From NCBI RefSeq assembly GCF_010389155.1, contig NC_057766.1:28095516-28159515 (forward strand): a DNA stretch of 64,000 bases, given 5' to 3'. Below are positions 1 through 13,028 of this stretch, in pieces; the stretch's first letter is position 1, and the number at the start of each line of letters is the position of its first letter. The stretch comes from Erigeron canadensis (lineage: Eukaryota > Streptophyta > Magnoliopsida > Asterales > Asteraceae). The translations under genes were made by a program, and so were the position numbers. The notes under the pieces were generated by a model. That model worked only from the letters and a program-made list of their open reading frames with translations. It was not told the DNA's origin and did no database searches.

Positions 1-1894
1 TAAAAGTCGGCGAACCATTAACAATCACAGCCGACCTTGCCGAGTGAAGAATACCTTTCACCCAACGACACCACCTCGGCGGAAAACCCATCTGGTCCAT
101 AATAGACAATAAGAAATCCCAAGACACATTATCATATGATTTCTCAAAATCTATCTTCATAAAAAACGCCTTCTTCTTACTTTTTTTGATCCACCCAATG
201 ATCTTGTTCAAAACGAGAGGACCATCCAAAATGTACCTGTCCTTTAAAAACTCCGATTGAGTATTAGATATAACATCCCCAATAACACATTTAATTCTAG
301 CAGCGATAACCTTGGAAATCACTTTACTCACAACCCCCACTAAATTAATAGGTCTATAGTCTTTCAATCCCACTGGCGTTTTATTCTTCGCTACCAGGGT
401 AATAAAGGACACACTACTCTCTTTATTAATAACCCCGGTCTCAAAAAATTCTTCAAACATCCTGAAAAAATCCTCCTCTAAATACTGCCAGAAATGTTTG
501 ATGAATTTAAAATTAAAACCATCCGGGCCTGGAGCTTTCTCACCACCACAATCAAATACCGCATCCTTTATTTCTTCCTTAGAAAACAGCGCAATTAAGC
601 TCGCTCTTTTCACAATAGGAACCTGCTTCAAATTATCACATACTAAAGTTGGCCTCTTGTCGACGTTCTGATTGAAATGGTTTCTAAAAAAACCAAAAAC
701 TTCTTTTTTAACCAAAGACGGCTTGCTTATCCAAACCCCATTAACCATCAACCCCGGAATACCGTTAGACGATTTCCTACCATTGATACACCTATGGAAG
801 TAAGCCGAGTTATCATCCCCCAACGACGCCCATTTCACTCTAGACTTCTGGTGCAAATCCTTATTCTTAATAATCGCACATCTCTCTACCTCTTTCTTAC
901 CCTCTTCCCATATCCATAACTCTTCTTCCTCTAAATCACGTTCCTCCATCACACTCTCGAGCCGATTTAACTCATCTTTAATCGAAAGCAATTCATCTTG
1001 TTCTTTCAACGAAATACCTTTCCACCATTCTTTTACAGCCACCTTCACTGCCTCTAATTTTTTTGTAACACGAGAATCAGCCGACCCCTCGGGATTACAA
1101 TCGCTTAATGCATCTACCACAACTTTTTCACACCCATCCCTGTCCAACCACGAGTTAAACCATTTAAAAGGTTTAGGCCCATAATTGGAATCAACCATAG
1201 TTAACAATATCGGACAATGATCAGACCACTCCCTCGAGAGAGCCCTGAAACAAGCATCTGGCCACCTGCTAAAGAATTCCTGACAAACCAATAATCTATC
1301 AATTTTGCTCATCTTCACCACCTGTTCCACATATGCCAAATAAGTAAACCGATTTCCCCTCATATTATATTCCTGTAAGGTAACATCATCAATAAACATA
1401 TTAAAATCCAAAGCAGCCCTTTTATTAAATTTCGTATTTTTTCTTTCTTCAGCCCATCTAACCGAATTAAAATCTCCTACCAGAATCCACATCCCCGACA
1501 TCCCCTGAATCAAACTCGTCAAACGGGACCACAACAATCGTTTTTCCCCCACTTTCTGAGGCACATAGACATTAACGACATTTAGCACCGACCCATCCTC
1601 AATCAAAGTACCAGTGGAGATAAGAAAGTTTTTATCAACCACCGAACTTACCTTATAAAATTTTTTCGGGTCCCATAAACTAATCAACCCCCCTGATTTC
1701 CCAGTTGCATTCACAAAATCAACCCCAGTTAACCTATTCCCTCCAATCGTAGAAAAATCAAATTTAGTACTATCAACCAACATGGACTCTTGAATAACCA
1801 AAAAGTCAACCTCATTTCTATAAACCAACCCCTTTATTCCAGACACTTTAGTCATCGACCCCAATCCTCTAGAATTTAAAGATAAAAAATTCAT
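1..1894 (-). CDS. LINE ORF2: AP-like endonuclease and reverse transcriptase (partial)
   Basis: ORF2 starts with ATG at 1894-1892 and stays open to the window edge, about 631 codons. The first ~220 residues form an exonuclease/endonuclease/phosphatase-type endonuclease: an SLNSRGLG start, an IQES segment carrying the metal-binding Glu, GDFNS in the middle, KIDRLL, and a terminal SDHCPI. This domain nicks the target DNA. The reverse transcriptase follows, with KAPGPDGF, LKDYRPINLV, QSEFLKDRYILDG and KIDFEKSYDNVSW; the catalytic FADD box would lie to the left of the window. The start codon overlaps the ORF1 stop in an ATGA arrangement, which suggests translation by termination and re-initiation. 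No frameshift or stop was seen. The host of the protein is the element itself, and whether it still works cannot be judged from this part. Confidence 0.9.
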   Translation of the reverse strand, partial: MNFLSLNSRGLGSMTKVSGIKGLVYRNEVDFLVIQESMLVDSTKFDFSTIGGNRLTGVDFVNATGKSGGLISLWDPKKFYKVSSVVDKNFLISTGTLIEDGSVLNVVNVYVPQKVGEKRLLWSRLTSLIQGMSGMWILVGDFNSVRWAEERKNTKFNKRAALDFNMFIDDVTLQEYNMRGNRFTYLAYVEQVVKMSKIDRLLVCQEFFSRWPDACFRALSREWSDHCPILLTMVDSNYGPKPFKWFNSWLDRDGCEKVVVDALSDCNPEGSADSRVTKKLEAVKVAVKEWWKGISLKEQDELLSIKDELNRLESVMEERDLEEEELWIWEEGKKEVERCAIIKNKDLHQKSRVKWASLGDDNSAYFHRCINGRKSSNGIPGLMVNGVWISKPSLVKKEVFGFFRNHFNQNVDKRPTLVCDNLKQVPIVKRASLIALFSKEEIKDAVFDCGGEKAPGPDGFNFKFIKHFWQYLEEDFFRMFEEFFETGVINKESSVSFITLVAKNKTPVGLKDYRPINLVGVVSKVISKVIAARIKCVIGDVISNTQSEFLKDRYILDGPLVLNKIIGWIKKSKKKAFFMKIDFEKSYDNVSWDFLLSIMDQMGFPPRWCRWVKGILHSARSAVIVNGSPTF

Positions 1895-3603
1895 TTAAAA
1901 CCTGTTTGTGAACCTTCTTCTGCAACAGCTTCTGAAATTAGGTGCTCAAAGCCTTTCAATTGCGCACCCAACCTCTCCCCAAAACCCACTGTATCATCAA
2001 TTTCTTTATCCAGTTCAGAAGTCGTCTTATTACACCCATTAGATGTAGCAGACTTTCTAGAAGGTAGATTCTCACCTTCTAACTCCTGATCAAGTATATC
2101 GTGTTCCCCTTCCTGGACCTCCAACAAGACATTAAAACAATTATTATCGACCAAATTATCCTGACCTCTAGTCTTTACCACGTTCTTATCACAACCCAAT
2201 ATAAAAGGCTCAAGGTTAAATGGATCACTATCCTCTTGTTTGGGCCCCTTAACAGGCCTTTCATTACTACTAGAGTAGTTGCCCAAAGAAGACCGGTCCA
2301 CCAAAGATTTCTCAATAAATTTTTTCCTTTTATTGTTTTTATCTACTCCTGCCTGACTAAAAGGGCCCATATTCGAAAATTTGTCTTGTCTGTCATTAAT
2401 CACCTCCTCAATCTTCTCTTCCTCATTAACTTTTTTTCCCATACAATCCGGAGTTTCCATCTCAAACTCATTAATTCCCTTTCCATATTTTTCTCCCGAA
2501 AATTCCTCTTCTCCAGTACTACCAATCTCCGGCGACATCTTCCCAGGCTCCGGTGACATCTTCCGTCCAGACTCACTGTCCCTATGAACACACTTCTTAT
2601 CACACTCTTCTACGAATTCCGATAACCACTCTTTGTGTTCTTCCATAACCCAAACCTTGAAAGTCTTCCCACGCCATTTAAGAAATAATTCATCATTAAT
2701 AAAACCACCTTGCCGGACAAGAACTCCAATGTAATGAAACGAAGCGTCCACTTCGGTTCTGCCCAGAAAAGCCTGCTTCACAACCGTCCCAAAGAAACTA
2801 CCGATATTGCGCAAAACTCGATCGTCTAGAATACACAACGGAATACCCACCACCCTTAACCAAGCAATCCTCTCTACCGGAACCTCCTGACCTTCCCAAA
2901 TCGCAGCATAAACAAACTACTCCGGTCTACCAAATAATTCATCTCGAGCCATAATCACGTGAGCTTTGGTTTTGAACGAAATCAAGACATAGAATCCACC
3001 CAGGCAGCAAACTTCACCCTCAGAGAGCCCCATCTTCTTTAGTATAAGTCGAATGTTACCAAGGACATCCAGAGAGGCCACTTTCACCAAAATTGCTTTG
3101 CCATGGTATTCTTCAAAGGCAACAATATTATCATCTATATTCACCGTTTTCCCAACCGCCGCACCCGAGAACGCATCTTTGAACGACATCCCATTACCCA
3201 TACCAACGTTCCCTGCTCCATGCATCGTATTAAACCTGGGAAGATCTTTCTGGGTAGCTTTTTTCCCGTTCGATTTTTCATTGAACTTCTTACGTGTATC
3301 GACCTCTCCATCCTCCAACACAAACCTTGCAACGTTGAACTTCAACTTGTAAGCACCAATCCGGATTGTAGATAATTGTTTCTCCATCTCAGCCCGATCT
3401 TTGACATCAAGTAAAGAAACAAATCCAAATCTTTTCCCTAACTTATCACGTTTACGAGCAAAGTAAATACTATAGATCATACCAAAAACTCGTACTTCTC
3501 GCGCCAGATCCGATCCACTACACCCATCTGGGAGATTCGAAACAAAAAATTTTGTAATCCGTGCCTGAATCTCTACCGGAATTGGATTCCGGTGACTGCC
3601 CAT
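1891..3603 (-). pseudogene. LINE ORF1: RRM-type RNA-binding protein with one internal TAG
   Basis: Reading from ATG at 3603, residues ~15-95 make an RNA recognition motif: KFFVSNLPDG is the RNP2-like strand and KRFGFVSLLD the RNP1-like strand. Nucleic-acid chaperone or RNA-binding proteins of this kind are usual as ORF1 of plant LINEs. A second folded region (residues ~200-330, around the WLRVVGIP segment) resembles the DUF4283-type domain of plant LINE ORF1 proteins, followed by a charged, low-complexity tail. The frame is continuous over 570 codons except for one TAG at 2919-2917, after GRPE. The frame resumes at once with FVYAAIWEG, so this is a point nonsense change and not a frameshift. 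The ORF stops with TGA at 1893-1891, overlapping the ORF2 start. The TAG probably disables ORF1 unless it is read through. Confidence 0.8.
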
Positions 3604-4749
3604 GCCGAGAGAGTTTATGACTGCCTAATCCTTTGAGTAAACAAAAGTTAAACATGTACGAATATATACATTATAATTTAAATTTTATAAAATGGATATC
3701 AATATAATATGACTTAGTTATATATATTAAATATCCAATAATTCCATCAAAAATAACTATATACAAAATATACTTTGTAATCAAGAAGTTATACGTTAAC
3801 AATTTATATATATATTTTAACAAAAAAATAATTTTTCTATAATGCATTTGATTGATATCTTTATAAATCAAGCAACATCAATTATAAATGAAATACCAAG
3901 GAATGCTCAATATATTCTTTAGTATTCCTTATGTCTTTCCTATTGTTATTCCTTAACTTAAACCTAGCACCCCCTAAATTAAAAAGTAACTAATCAATAC
4001 AAGAAAGAAAATAAAACAAAAACATAAAATAAGAAAAAAGAAGGCAAAAACGGGCTGAGGGTTTTATTAAAAAGAGATCCCTTAAAACTGATTTCGGGTC
4101 ACCGAAACAACAATTATGGTTGATGATCCAGATTGAAGTGTCTTAAGTGTTGTTGTTATTGCATGATCACTGCTTACGCCTCATCGCCTAGGACCCCAGA
4201 CCCCGATTCCAAGCGCGTCGGGTGCTTCGCACCCTCCTTGCCCACTTGGGGTGTGACTTATTCATCCAATACTCCTCCTTATAAGCACACTTAATGTTTA
4301 TACTTCAACCAATGTGGGACAAACCCACATTAGTTAAACACACTTTCAACTTCATTTTAACATATCTATCCCTCAAATATTTTATGTTATATTATTTAAA
4401 CAAATCAAATAATATATTTAAAATTTCCAACATTAATCTCATTAGACATTATTTAAAAAAATGTTTGACAGTAGTTCTATTAAGGCTTTAACTTTTATAT
4501 TTTGAAATAAAATGTTGTTGATAAAAAGCTTTTTCCTTTTAGCCTTTCGTTATATTAAAGGGGAGTACTAATACATCTACAATAAATTTTAGTCATTTAC
4601 AACAATGCATGTTTCATATTGTTCATAAATATCTTTATTTAAAAAAATAAAAATTATATACATTTTCAAGAGGATTTTACTAAAAACAATATATTTTGAC
4701 TTGACCTATTTTCATCGGTCAACTTACCTGCCTATTTTACCACACCTAA
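3604..4749. other. AT-rich spacer without recognised gene
   Basis: No coding frame of note. A more GC-rich patch at about 4150-4260 and a perfect short inverted repeat AATGTGGG/CCCACATT near 4311-4331 look like remains of a repeat family that I cannot name. Confidence 0.5.
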
Positions 4750-5218
4750 TCTCTTTTATAAATAAAAGAGGATTATTTTATTAAAGTATTTTTAGTAAAA
4801 AGTTGTTGTGGCAAACTAGAAATTGTCTATACACCTTATTTTTAAAAAAATGATGTCATATTACAAAAAGTTTTTTTTTTTTAATTTAACTATTTTTTCA
4901 ATTTTCTTTCCAATTTTATCATTCATTTTTTATGTATTGTCTTCTCTTACGTATTTTTGACTTGCATCATCGCAGTTCACAAGTATGATTCTTTTATTAT
5001 TAATAATTGCATGTTGAATCTTAGCATTGTCTGACTCTCTATTTTTTCAAAAAGCACTTTTATATGTGTATTAATTCAAGTACCCAAAAGTTTCAAATAT
5101 GATTATTATGTTCAAAGTTTTATGAAATTCGTTAATATTAACATCAAAATTTTTATCTTGTATTTACAATAAAAACATGTTTTTAACTATCTGAATTGAA
5201 TCCGGGTTGATTAGCTAG
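4750..5218 (+). mobile_element. Short non-autonomous Helitron
   Basis: The element begins TCTCTTTTATAAATAAAAG after an A and ends TTAGCTAG before a T, as Helitrons do when they insert between A and T. An eroded hairpin region (TCCGGGTTGA) precedes the CTAG end. The 5' and 3' termini closely resemble those of the element at 61166-61600, so both belong to one family. There is no coding capacity. Confidence 0.65.
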
Positions 5219-5275
5219 TAACCTATAAAATTCGAAAAGTGTTGATTAGCTAGTAAGCTATAAAATTCGAAAAGT
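5200..5275 (+). repeat. Two-copy tandem repeat over the Helitron 3' terminus
   Basis: The segment beginning GTTGATTAGCTAGTAA and continuing through CTATAAAATTCGAAAAGT occurs twice in a row. The first copy contains the CTAG end of the Helitron at 5218; the second repeats it with one change. A pure A tract of about 23 lies a little downstream (5407-5429). Confidence 0.6.
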
Positions 5276-5807
5276 AAAAAAACAAAAATTTGACTGCCGT
5301 CAACCTTCGACAACACAAAACGAAGAGAGAATCTCGGAGACCGAATTGTCAACCTCAACTGTGGCCGAAAATCGGTCACATTTTTTTATATGAGACCAGC
5401 TTTTACAAAAAAAAAAAAAAAAAAAAAAACACTGATGAAATCCTGATGCTAAGTGACATTTCAGTCAGCATAATCAAGTATTTAAGATACAAAAATTACA
5501 ACCTGTTATACGAGAACAACAAAGTACAATTTCCTCTGGCTGTTCTAAAAAAAAAAATGTACAATTTCCTGGGCATGAATTTCAAACCTCATTAGCATCA
5601 TTTGTTCTGAGAAAATGACTTATGGCTGCCCAATGTATACATATACACAAACTTGATATAACAATCTACATTTGAGATTTTGCAAGGGCAGTTAACTTCC
5701 TCCCTATACCAACAACCATGCAATAAAGAATAGATGCGAGGAAGAAAGGAACAAAAAGTTCAAAATGAGGAAATAGTTCCATGGTAAAATTACAGCAGAT
5801 GATGGAC
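5276..5807. other. Spacer and probable 3' UTR of the PP7 gene
   Basis: The part next to the PP7 stop codon, on the minus strand, probably holds its 3' UTR. A poly(A) tract lies at 5407-5429. No other coding region is convincing here. Confidence 0.4.
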
Positions 5808-8800
5808 TCATTCAGGAAGCTTTTCCACCATCATCATTAGATCTAATTCTTCATCGGAATCAATCACGTCTTCAAAGTCATAGTATGGGTTCGCCTGTCA
5901 ACCGGAATAAATTTAGATAAAAACCTGTTTCCAACTTTGACTTGAAACATGTTAAACTTGAAGAAATGTTTGACTTGCGTTTTTCAAGGTCAGATACGAT
6001 GGACGGGTATATGATTGACATTTTGTTTGTTTAGCGTAATAGCGTTACAACTTTTATAGAACAATCCGAGCAGGGAAAATGTTGGGTATTTCGTTTGTTT
6101 GAATTCAGTGGAACAAGTAGCAAATGAAGAAAACAAAAAAAAAAAACCACATACCTTGGGTCTTGGCGTGACAGCTTCAAAAGTATGAAATATAGGGGTG
6201 TCAAAATTAGGGGATTTCAAGACTATATATGCTCCTTTATTATTGTGCCGTTCTTCTGTTGCCTGAGAATTGAAATAATGGTCACAGTAATGTTAATTCC
6301 TATAACATGAGTTTTTGGTTAATTCACAACATATTATTAAATCCAAAAGGTTTCGAGTTATTTCATATGGGTGCCAAAGATAATAATAAAAATATCCTGG
6401 ATTTTAATTGGCATACTTCTGTTCGGCTCTAAATAACGATATCTACCAAATGTTTGATGAAAACCCCTTTGCATCAGAACCACACTTATGAGTTGACTAG
6501 GACAAAGACAATACGCGAATTCGAATTTAGCACTATTTGTAACTATTAATTATGGTTCATATGCAAAAATGTCAGAGGCTAAAAAGATACAGCTGACAGC
6601 TAAAAGAAAATGATGATGTGTCGATATCTATCAGCCATCTGGTTTTGGTGATGTCCATCAAAACCAGATAAAGGGTTACAAAACAATCAGGCGGGTTTAA
6701 ATCACATGCTTCCCCACTTCGATGAATTCCTTAAAGTTTCGGTGTTGTGGCCAAGCTTCTCAGGCGGAGTGTTTAATGCATTAGTCGAGCCCTTAATTTG
6801 CATAGACCAAGGATCAACACTCATCTTTCATGGCATGGACTACCTAGGTATTCAATCCTATTAACACCTATGCTTTCACCCACATCATTAGCATTTTGAT
6901 CTATAGATAAAACAACTTATCCACGTGTGACCTAACTTTAAGTGATATTTTGTATTTTTAGGATGGAGAAGTGATGCCTGATGGCTCATATAAATATACC
7001 AATTGTAGTTATATTTTTGGAAATTAATAACAAAATTCCCCTCACCTATGTCACACACAAGTGAATTGGTTTCATGAACACTGCACCACTCTTTTGGCAA
7101 CTTTCACTATAAACCAACTATCACCGACTTCCCTTTATGGGCGGACATTACAAAAAACCCTTGCCCACATTTTAACAAATTTAGTTTATATTCAAAAAAA
7201 TCTTATGAAGGCGTGTCCTACTCCCAAGACAAATATTAACATTTTAGGATGCAGAACAGGAGAAGTGATGCATATGGTATACCAACTACAATCACATTCC
7301 CTGACCAAAGATAACGCATTGATCTACTCAAAAGAACCTTGCCTTATCTGGTACTCACGGAGTCACGGTGTTAGTCAGTAGTCATAGTAACAGAAGATAA
7401 TGATTTTTCTGCCACATAATACCGCCACGAAACTTCTTTTCTCCCCTACTTTGGTCAATATTACACTCATGACGAACTCAATTCCAATCACGTGGTGTCT
7501 ACTTTACAGCCTTCGGAATGGTGACAGTGGCTTTTCTGTGATGATATATCACCATACTTCTTCGCTAACACCACTTCATTTCGCTAGGGACACAAGAATA
7601 ATAAATAAATAGCCAACAATCTCCAACATCTCCTGTTCAAGATTAAGTCACAATTGTAAACGGCACAAACACAAATTAGGACTATGATTGGCTACTTGAT
7701 CGTGTTGAAAAAAGGTTTGCAAACCCTAAAACACACAGATATTTGAGCGAGGTGCCGAGGTCTACAAGTGTGCCAACATCTATGAGTTGAAGATGCTTCC
7801 AAGGATAACTTTTAATGTAAACAATACCGTGAGCATTATGACCCTACAATACACATCAATATTGCCCTCAGAACAATCACTCAGCCATAGCAACGCTTAT
7901 AGAAGACAATAAATTTTGTAACTATGATTATGGTAAAGTAGGACGAGTTAGCAAACCTAAATTCTCATGTTGCCTTAAAAAGTTAAAAACATAAGGACTG
8001 TACACCTGAATCCATAATTAGTTGGAGTACTGCCAACTCAGATACTTCTAAATGTATAATTGTCTACTTAGCAAAGTTAGTTTTCCTTCTGCATAATCAA
8101 CTAGTGACGTCAAAATTGTATAGCAGTTTTTTTCTACTGTGTTTAACAAAGTTAAATTGCCTTCTGCATAAACCATACTGCCCTACTTATATTCTTCCCG
8201 ACAAGCGCCGATACCTTTGCATATAATTTTTGGTAAAATTCTTATAATAAGAGTTGGTTTTGCCCCACAGTCTATGGCTGGCGACTTGGCGGGTCACACC
8301 TAACCTAGTACCACTAGGCCAAAGGCCCTTTGTTTCTCTCTATGCACCCTTAGTTTCCATTTCAAAGCTCAATTTACATTAACCCCTCCTCACAAACTAT
8401 AAGTAAATACATATAAGGTCAACTCATATGTGAGTACGTGTGTGTGTGTGTAGACTGAAAAAGCTAATGACATATCATAGATCTACTTAAGCATCTAACA
8501 GAATCTATTGCATCAGCGACGAATACTACTTGCAGCTCAAAGTAAAAGAATATAGATCAATAGCAAAAATGCACCTGAAACTGTGGATAGTCAGGAGCAC
8601 TGAAGACAGTGATCAGTTTCCCAGATGGGACAACATGATCAATAGTGTACCCTTCATCCATTCCTCCAAGACCAGGCCTTTTTTCTCTTGCATCAGGACC
8701 TTCATGAGATCTGATAATTAACTGTAATAATGATAGAGACAATGATATATCTAAAAGTACAAAAGTAATGGCTTGAAAACAAAGAAAATAAGCCTGGCAT

Positions 8801-11343
8801 CATCACCTTGAGACCGAATTCTTTTAAGAAGTCTTGGGTGCAGTCTGGACCCCACAAAAGGCCGATACCTCTTTCTTTGTTTGGAGAAAGGCCAGATTTC
8901 ATAGAAGGGTCAGACCACAAAACATCCCCGGGAATTAAATTCTGGCCTTCCCAAGGAGGGTCTAGTACCGTTCGTCTAGCTTTAAGTAATTCCTCCATAG
9001 AACCAAGAGATAAAGGAACCGGCTCTGGATTCAGAATAACTTTACGGTTCTTTTTACCTTTGGCTCGTTTTGATGGAATAGCAGGTATATTACGGAAAAT
9101 CCCTCCATGTGCTGTATAAACACGCCCTGCTATAATGGAAGCGAGAGGAAGTCCTTCAAAACATCCTAAACATTTACGATAAACATGCTTTCCTGTACTT
9201 TTGTCACCATACTTGGCATATACTTCCTTTTCAAATCCATATACTGAGGTACAGTATTTTGATTCATGATTCCCACGAAGTAGAAAAACTCTATGTGGCA
9301 TAAAAACCTATACAACAAGACAAATCAATAAGAAAAAACCGATTCCTCGAAACACATAATAAAACTGAACATCAAATTATTCAAGCCAGCAAAAATGCAG
9401 TTAAAACTAATGTTTCTACTTTCTACTACGCAAAATACTTCCAGTAACTACAGGGCATAGTTTTTCAAGTCCTGCTTTAAGGTTCCAAAATTTAACAATC
9501 AAAACGAACATATATCAATCATTACTAACAACACCATTTTAATAATCTTATCAACATGTACTCTAATAGGAGACGAAATGCAGTTACCAGTTCAGTAGAA
9601 TACTTAACACGTTACAGAAAAAACTTGCCTATATAACATTCAAAATTAGCATTCTCTTCTACTCACCAGTTAGCTTCTCTTAAGTGGAATACATAATGTA
9701 GTCAGTCACTCTGTCTCAGTTATATTCTCCTTTCAGTCAAATACAAGAACTTCTATTTTCTCTCTTATTTATCCCTGTTGAGTGTCGATCAATCTTAATC
9801 CAAAAAAAGTTGATTAAGCAATAACCCCAACCGGCTCCCACCCATCACCTGAAAGATAAATCAAGCTCACCCACTAGCCCACTAAGATAGTGTGGTCCAG
9901 CCAACTTATCAAAGCTTGGCCAAAGAATTGAGCATAATCACAACACATCACCAGAAAAGAAAGAAACCAAGCAAGGTACATACTTCAAGCTCTTCAATTA
10001 GTTGAACTTGAGCAATATTATATTCTCCTGCAATTTATGCCCAGTTCATCATCCTAACAAGATGATGATACAGTACTATATCCTCCTACACTTTATGCCC
10101 AATTCATCATCCTTGACATATGTCAAAACTCGCTTCTCTTGCCTCATGTCATCTTTTCATTTGGTCAAATTTCGTAACTTGTAACATATATCATATGACT
10201 AGAAACCTTTGTAGGCTCAAAAAGAAGAACTACCATTTCTCTTAAGTTAGCCTATTTTTCTAGCAAAACACATAAAACACCAAAAATTAAAAGTTAATTT
10301 CAGTGAAACGATACTCGTGTCTAAAATGTTTGCCTACATATATCATTAAAATTAACACATGACTTAATCATTTTCCCTCTCCTCATCTTAATCCTCGTAC
10401 TTGACACATGTCTCAATCTCTTTGCCAACCCTACTTCTAACAACAGATATATAAAACCGCAGCGAACAGGGAACCCTGTTCACACCACCAACAAAAAATC
10501 AAATCTTTGACTTCGAGGGATCCCTTTTGACACTACCCATGAAAAAAAAGTCAAATCTTTGACTTTGAAGTATGCGACCTAACCAATAGTTCCATGGCCA
10601 TTTCCCAAACTATTCCCTAAGTCATCTCACAGTGTTTAATAGACACCTCGAAAACGGCATTTTTTTTTTTTGAAAAGCTAAGTTAGTGGTTAGCAGTTAG
10701 CATTCGAGACACCAGTCCACCACAGTGACATTCAATTAGCAGCTAGCATTCGGGCAGTATGCCCCCCTACACTAGTATTATTCACTCTAATTTCACAAAC
10801 ACAAACAAACCCAAATGAAATCACAAAGATTTAATAAGAAAAGAAAAAAAAAAGACTTACTTTCCAAGCAAGCAAAATGAAGAAAGTTTCAAGACCCCAA
10901 GCCCCTCTATCAACATAATCACCATTAAAAACAAAAAACCTATTTTCACAAGGAAAGCCTGCATCTTTCATCAAAAACAACACATCATGCAATTGCCCAT
11001 GCACATCACCCACTACCACCACACCCACTTCACCTTTTTCATTTTCAGGCTCAATTTTCACGCAATTTGCTTCCTCATGCAAAATCTTGCGAGCTTTTAG
11101 TATCAATTTATCGAACACTTCCACCGGCAAGACTGTCGGAAGCTCTGCCGGCCGGAGGTTTCTTGATGACCAATCAAGTGTTGACATTAAGTTTGTTACC
11201 CATTCTTGTGTTAGGGTTTCATTTGATGGGTATGTTAATGGGATCTGGGGATGGGTGGTTTGTGACGGTGGTGGGTCATCGGAAGATGATGATGACGGCG
11301 GTGATGAGGATTCCGGCGCGGTGGAATCCGGTTGTGATTGCAT
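5808..11343 (-). CDS. PP7: Serine/threonine-protein phosphatase 7 (PP7-like), 5 exons
   Basis: Five exons join in frame: 11343-10861, 9307-8807, 8721-8575, 6262-6155 and 5894-5808. Each intron is GT-AG, and the product is 441 residues. The N terminus (1-40) is rich in Ser and Pro. The PPP-family metal and phosphate motifs are complete: GDVHG (112-116), GDYVDRG (141-147), GNHE (173-176), AHGG (~227-230), RSHEGPDAR (~332-340) and SAPDYP (369-374). A Lys/Arg-rich insert follows AHGG, as in plant PP7. The C terminus has [13 protein letters not shown]. Arabidopsis PP7, a nuclear phosphatase linked to cryptochrome and heat responses, is about 413 residues and matches across the whole length. Intron 1 is ~1.5 kb and intron 3 ~2.3 kb. 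The ATG at 11343 fits because it is the first in frame and leads directly into the conserved region. I see no damage; this looks like a working gene. Confidence 0.93.
6263..8574 (-). other. PP7 intron 3, with a possible SINE scrap
   Basis: This long intron has no coding sequence. On the minus strand near 8340-8265, TGGCCTAGTGGTAC looks like the A box of a tRNA-derived SINE head, but no clear B box follows. Related short stretches around GGAGAAGTGATGC occur near 6963 and 7259. Confidence 0.35.
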
Positions 11344-13028
11344 TATGTTAGGTCGGGGTTGGGTTTGTTAAAAGTGCAAGTGATATTGTGGGATTTTGTG
11401 ATCATGTATTTGTTTCTCTCTTTATTTTAGCCCCCGTATCCCAACCATTATTTTTTAGTATCTAGACAACTATCATTTTTTTCAGCCGCTGCAAAAAGTA
11501 AAAAAAATGCAAGCCCCCATATTTATAATGGTAAATATGGCAGAATAAAAGCGAGCCCCCTATCAGGGTTGCTACAAAAAGTCTAATCGAGTTACAAAAA
11601 AGTGATCGGTTTACCAAGAAAAAAAAAGAAAGAAAGAAAGAAAGAAAAGTAGCTCATAAGTCATAATTATGATAGAAAGAATAGATTGTTTGATGTGTTA
11701 GAGGTTTGTCAAAGTATGCAAGTTGGGAATTTTATATTTTTAGCTAGAAAATGGCCAGGTCATAAAATCTAAAAGAAACTTGTTACTCGGTATATAACTT
11801 GAGTTGATTATATTTGTTTTCAGTGGGAGCTAAAAGGGTATGTAAGGATATTTATATAGTTGGAGATAAAATTATAATATTTGAAGAATTTATAAAGATG
11901 TATAAGGATTTATAAGGATATGATGTGACAGCTTAAGGACGCATAAAGACATTTTTAGTATTGGAGATAGCCTTACTTGTTAGTATGACTTTACCCCGTT
12001 TTACTATAAATGGTCAGTAGTCTAGTCGAGGATGTTATCTAGGGATAGTATTCCGCTTGATCATGCTTTGCCAAGGAATATGCATATCTGATTGTTTATA
12101 AAGAGAAGGTAATGGTAAAAACTCTATTAGATCGCAAGAATAAACGTTGAACATGTGTTATTTGATATATATAACATGATCTCAACAATGAATAGGGATA
12201 ATATCCTTTACCTAGAACACGAATGAAGAAGAGGCAAAAGGTCATCACTCATCAACATTATCTATGCATGTGTTATTTTACACAACATAGTCATGTACGA
12301 TGACGGTAACACGATATCATCGGTTTACGTTAATGATCTTTCAAAGGATATTAGTTCTACCAAGCCTAATTTACAATATCAGTTACGTAACAAAGAGATA
12401 TTTTACATGTTGTGTCATGCATGATATTATAGAGCACATCACGAGTCTGAACCTAAACGTTGATATTTAGTGATATTTCAATCTATTTAAATGAATTTGT
12501 TTATTTTATGTTTTTAATAAAACTTAACAATGTTTAGTTGTATGTATTAAAAAATTGTTTTAAAAAATAAATTTGGTCTCTTTTTGACATTACACACTAT
12601 CATTTGGCAAGTTTTAATTAGTACTTATTGGCTAAAAAATTAAGTTGAAACATGACAATTTGGCATTGGCTGAAATACTTGCCTAAACTTACCAATTTGT
12701 GATAAGTTAATAAGTTGTTAGATTGGTTATTTTTTAGTATGTATGAAAATTATACTATATTATGTAATATTTAAAAATGGTATAACTCTTACGAGCCGAA
12801 TTACGTTCCCAGTCACAAGTCAAAAAATTATGTTTTTGAATCGAGTCAAAAAGTATGAAGCCAATTAGCTTTCGATTAAGTAAAATACATAACATTAGTA
12901 CTAAAATTATTATATAGTTAATTCATACGCAAAATGGGATAGCCACAGACATCATATAATGTGTGCGAGCGATCTTTATTTTGATAGTATTTTTAATTGC
13001 AGTGGAGATCGGGTCCTTATGTGGTTAC
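11344..13028. other. Spacer between PP7 and the BAHD pseudogene
   Basis: The first part (11344-11450) must hold the PP7 promoter and 5' UTR; no clear TATA box was picked out. A (AAAG)n microsatellite lies at about 11623-11648. Nothing else was recognised. Confidence 0.4.

Larger units (their letters stand above)
1..3603 (-). mobile_element. LINE (non-LTR retrotransposon), 3' part outside window
   Basis: Two ORFs in LINE order are read on the minus strand: an RNA-binding ORF1 followed by an endonuclease plus reverse transcriptase ORF2. The 3' end, with the rest of RT, any RNase H and the poly(A) tail, lies beyond position 1. Target duplications therefore cannot be checked, and the exact 5' end upstream of 3603 is not known. 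ORF2 has no stop in the visible part and ORF1 has a single one, so the copy is fairly young. Confidence 0.9.

Noticed and set aside
4150..4260. tRNA or rRNA gene in the GC-rich patch
   Set aside because: No cloverleaf with A and B boxes could be formed and no rRNA motif is present.
5290..5595. 101-codon frame between the Helitron and PP7
   Set aside because: It includes a Lys run from the poly(A) tract and has no recognisable domain.
8557..9301. Separate small phosphatase genes starting at internal ATGs
   Set aside because: They are exons 2 and 3 of PP7 and join in frame at GT-AG sites.
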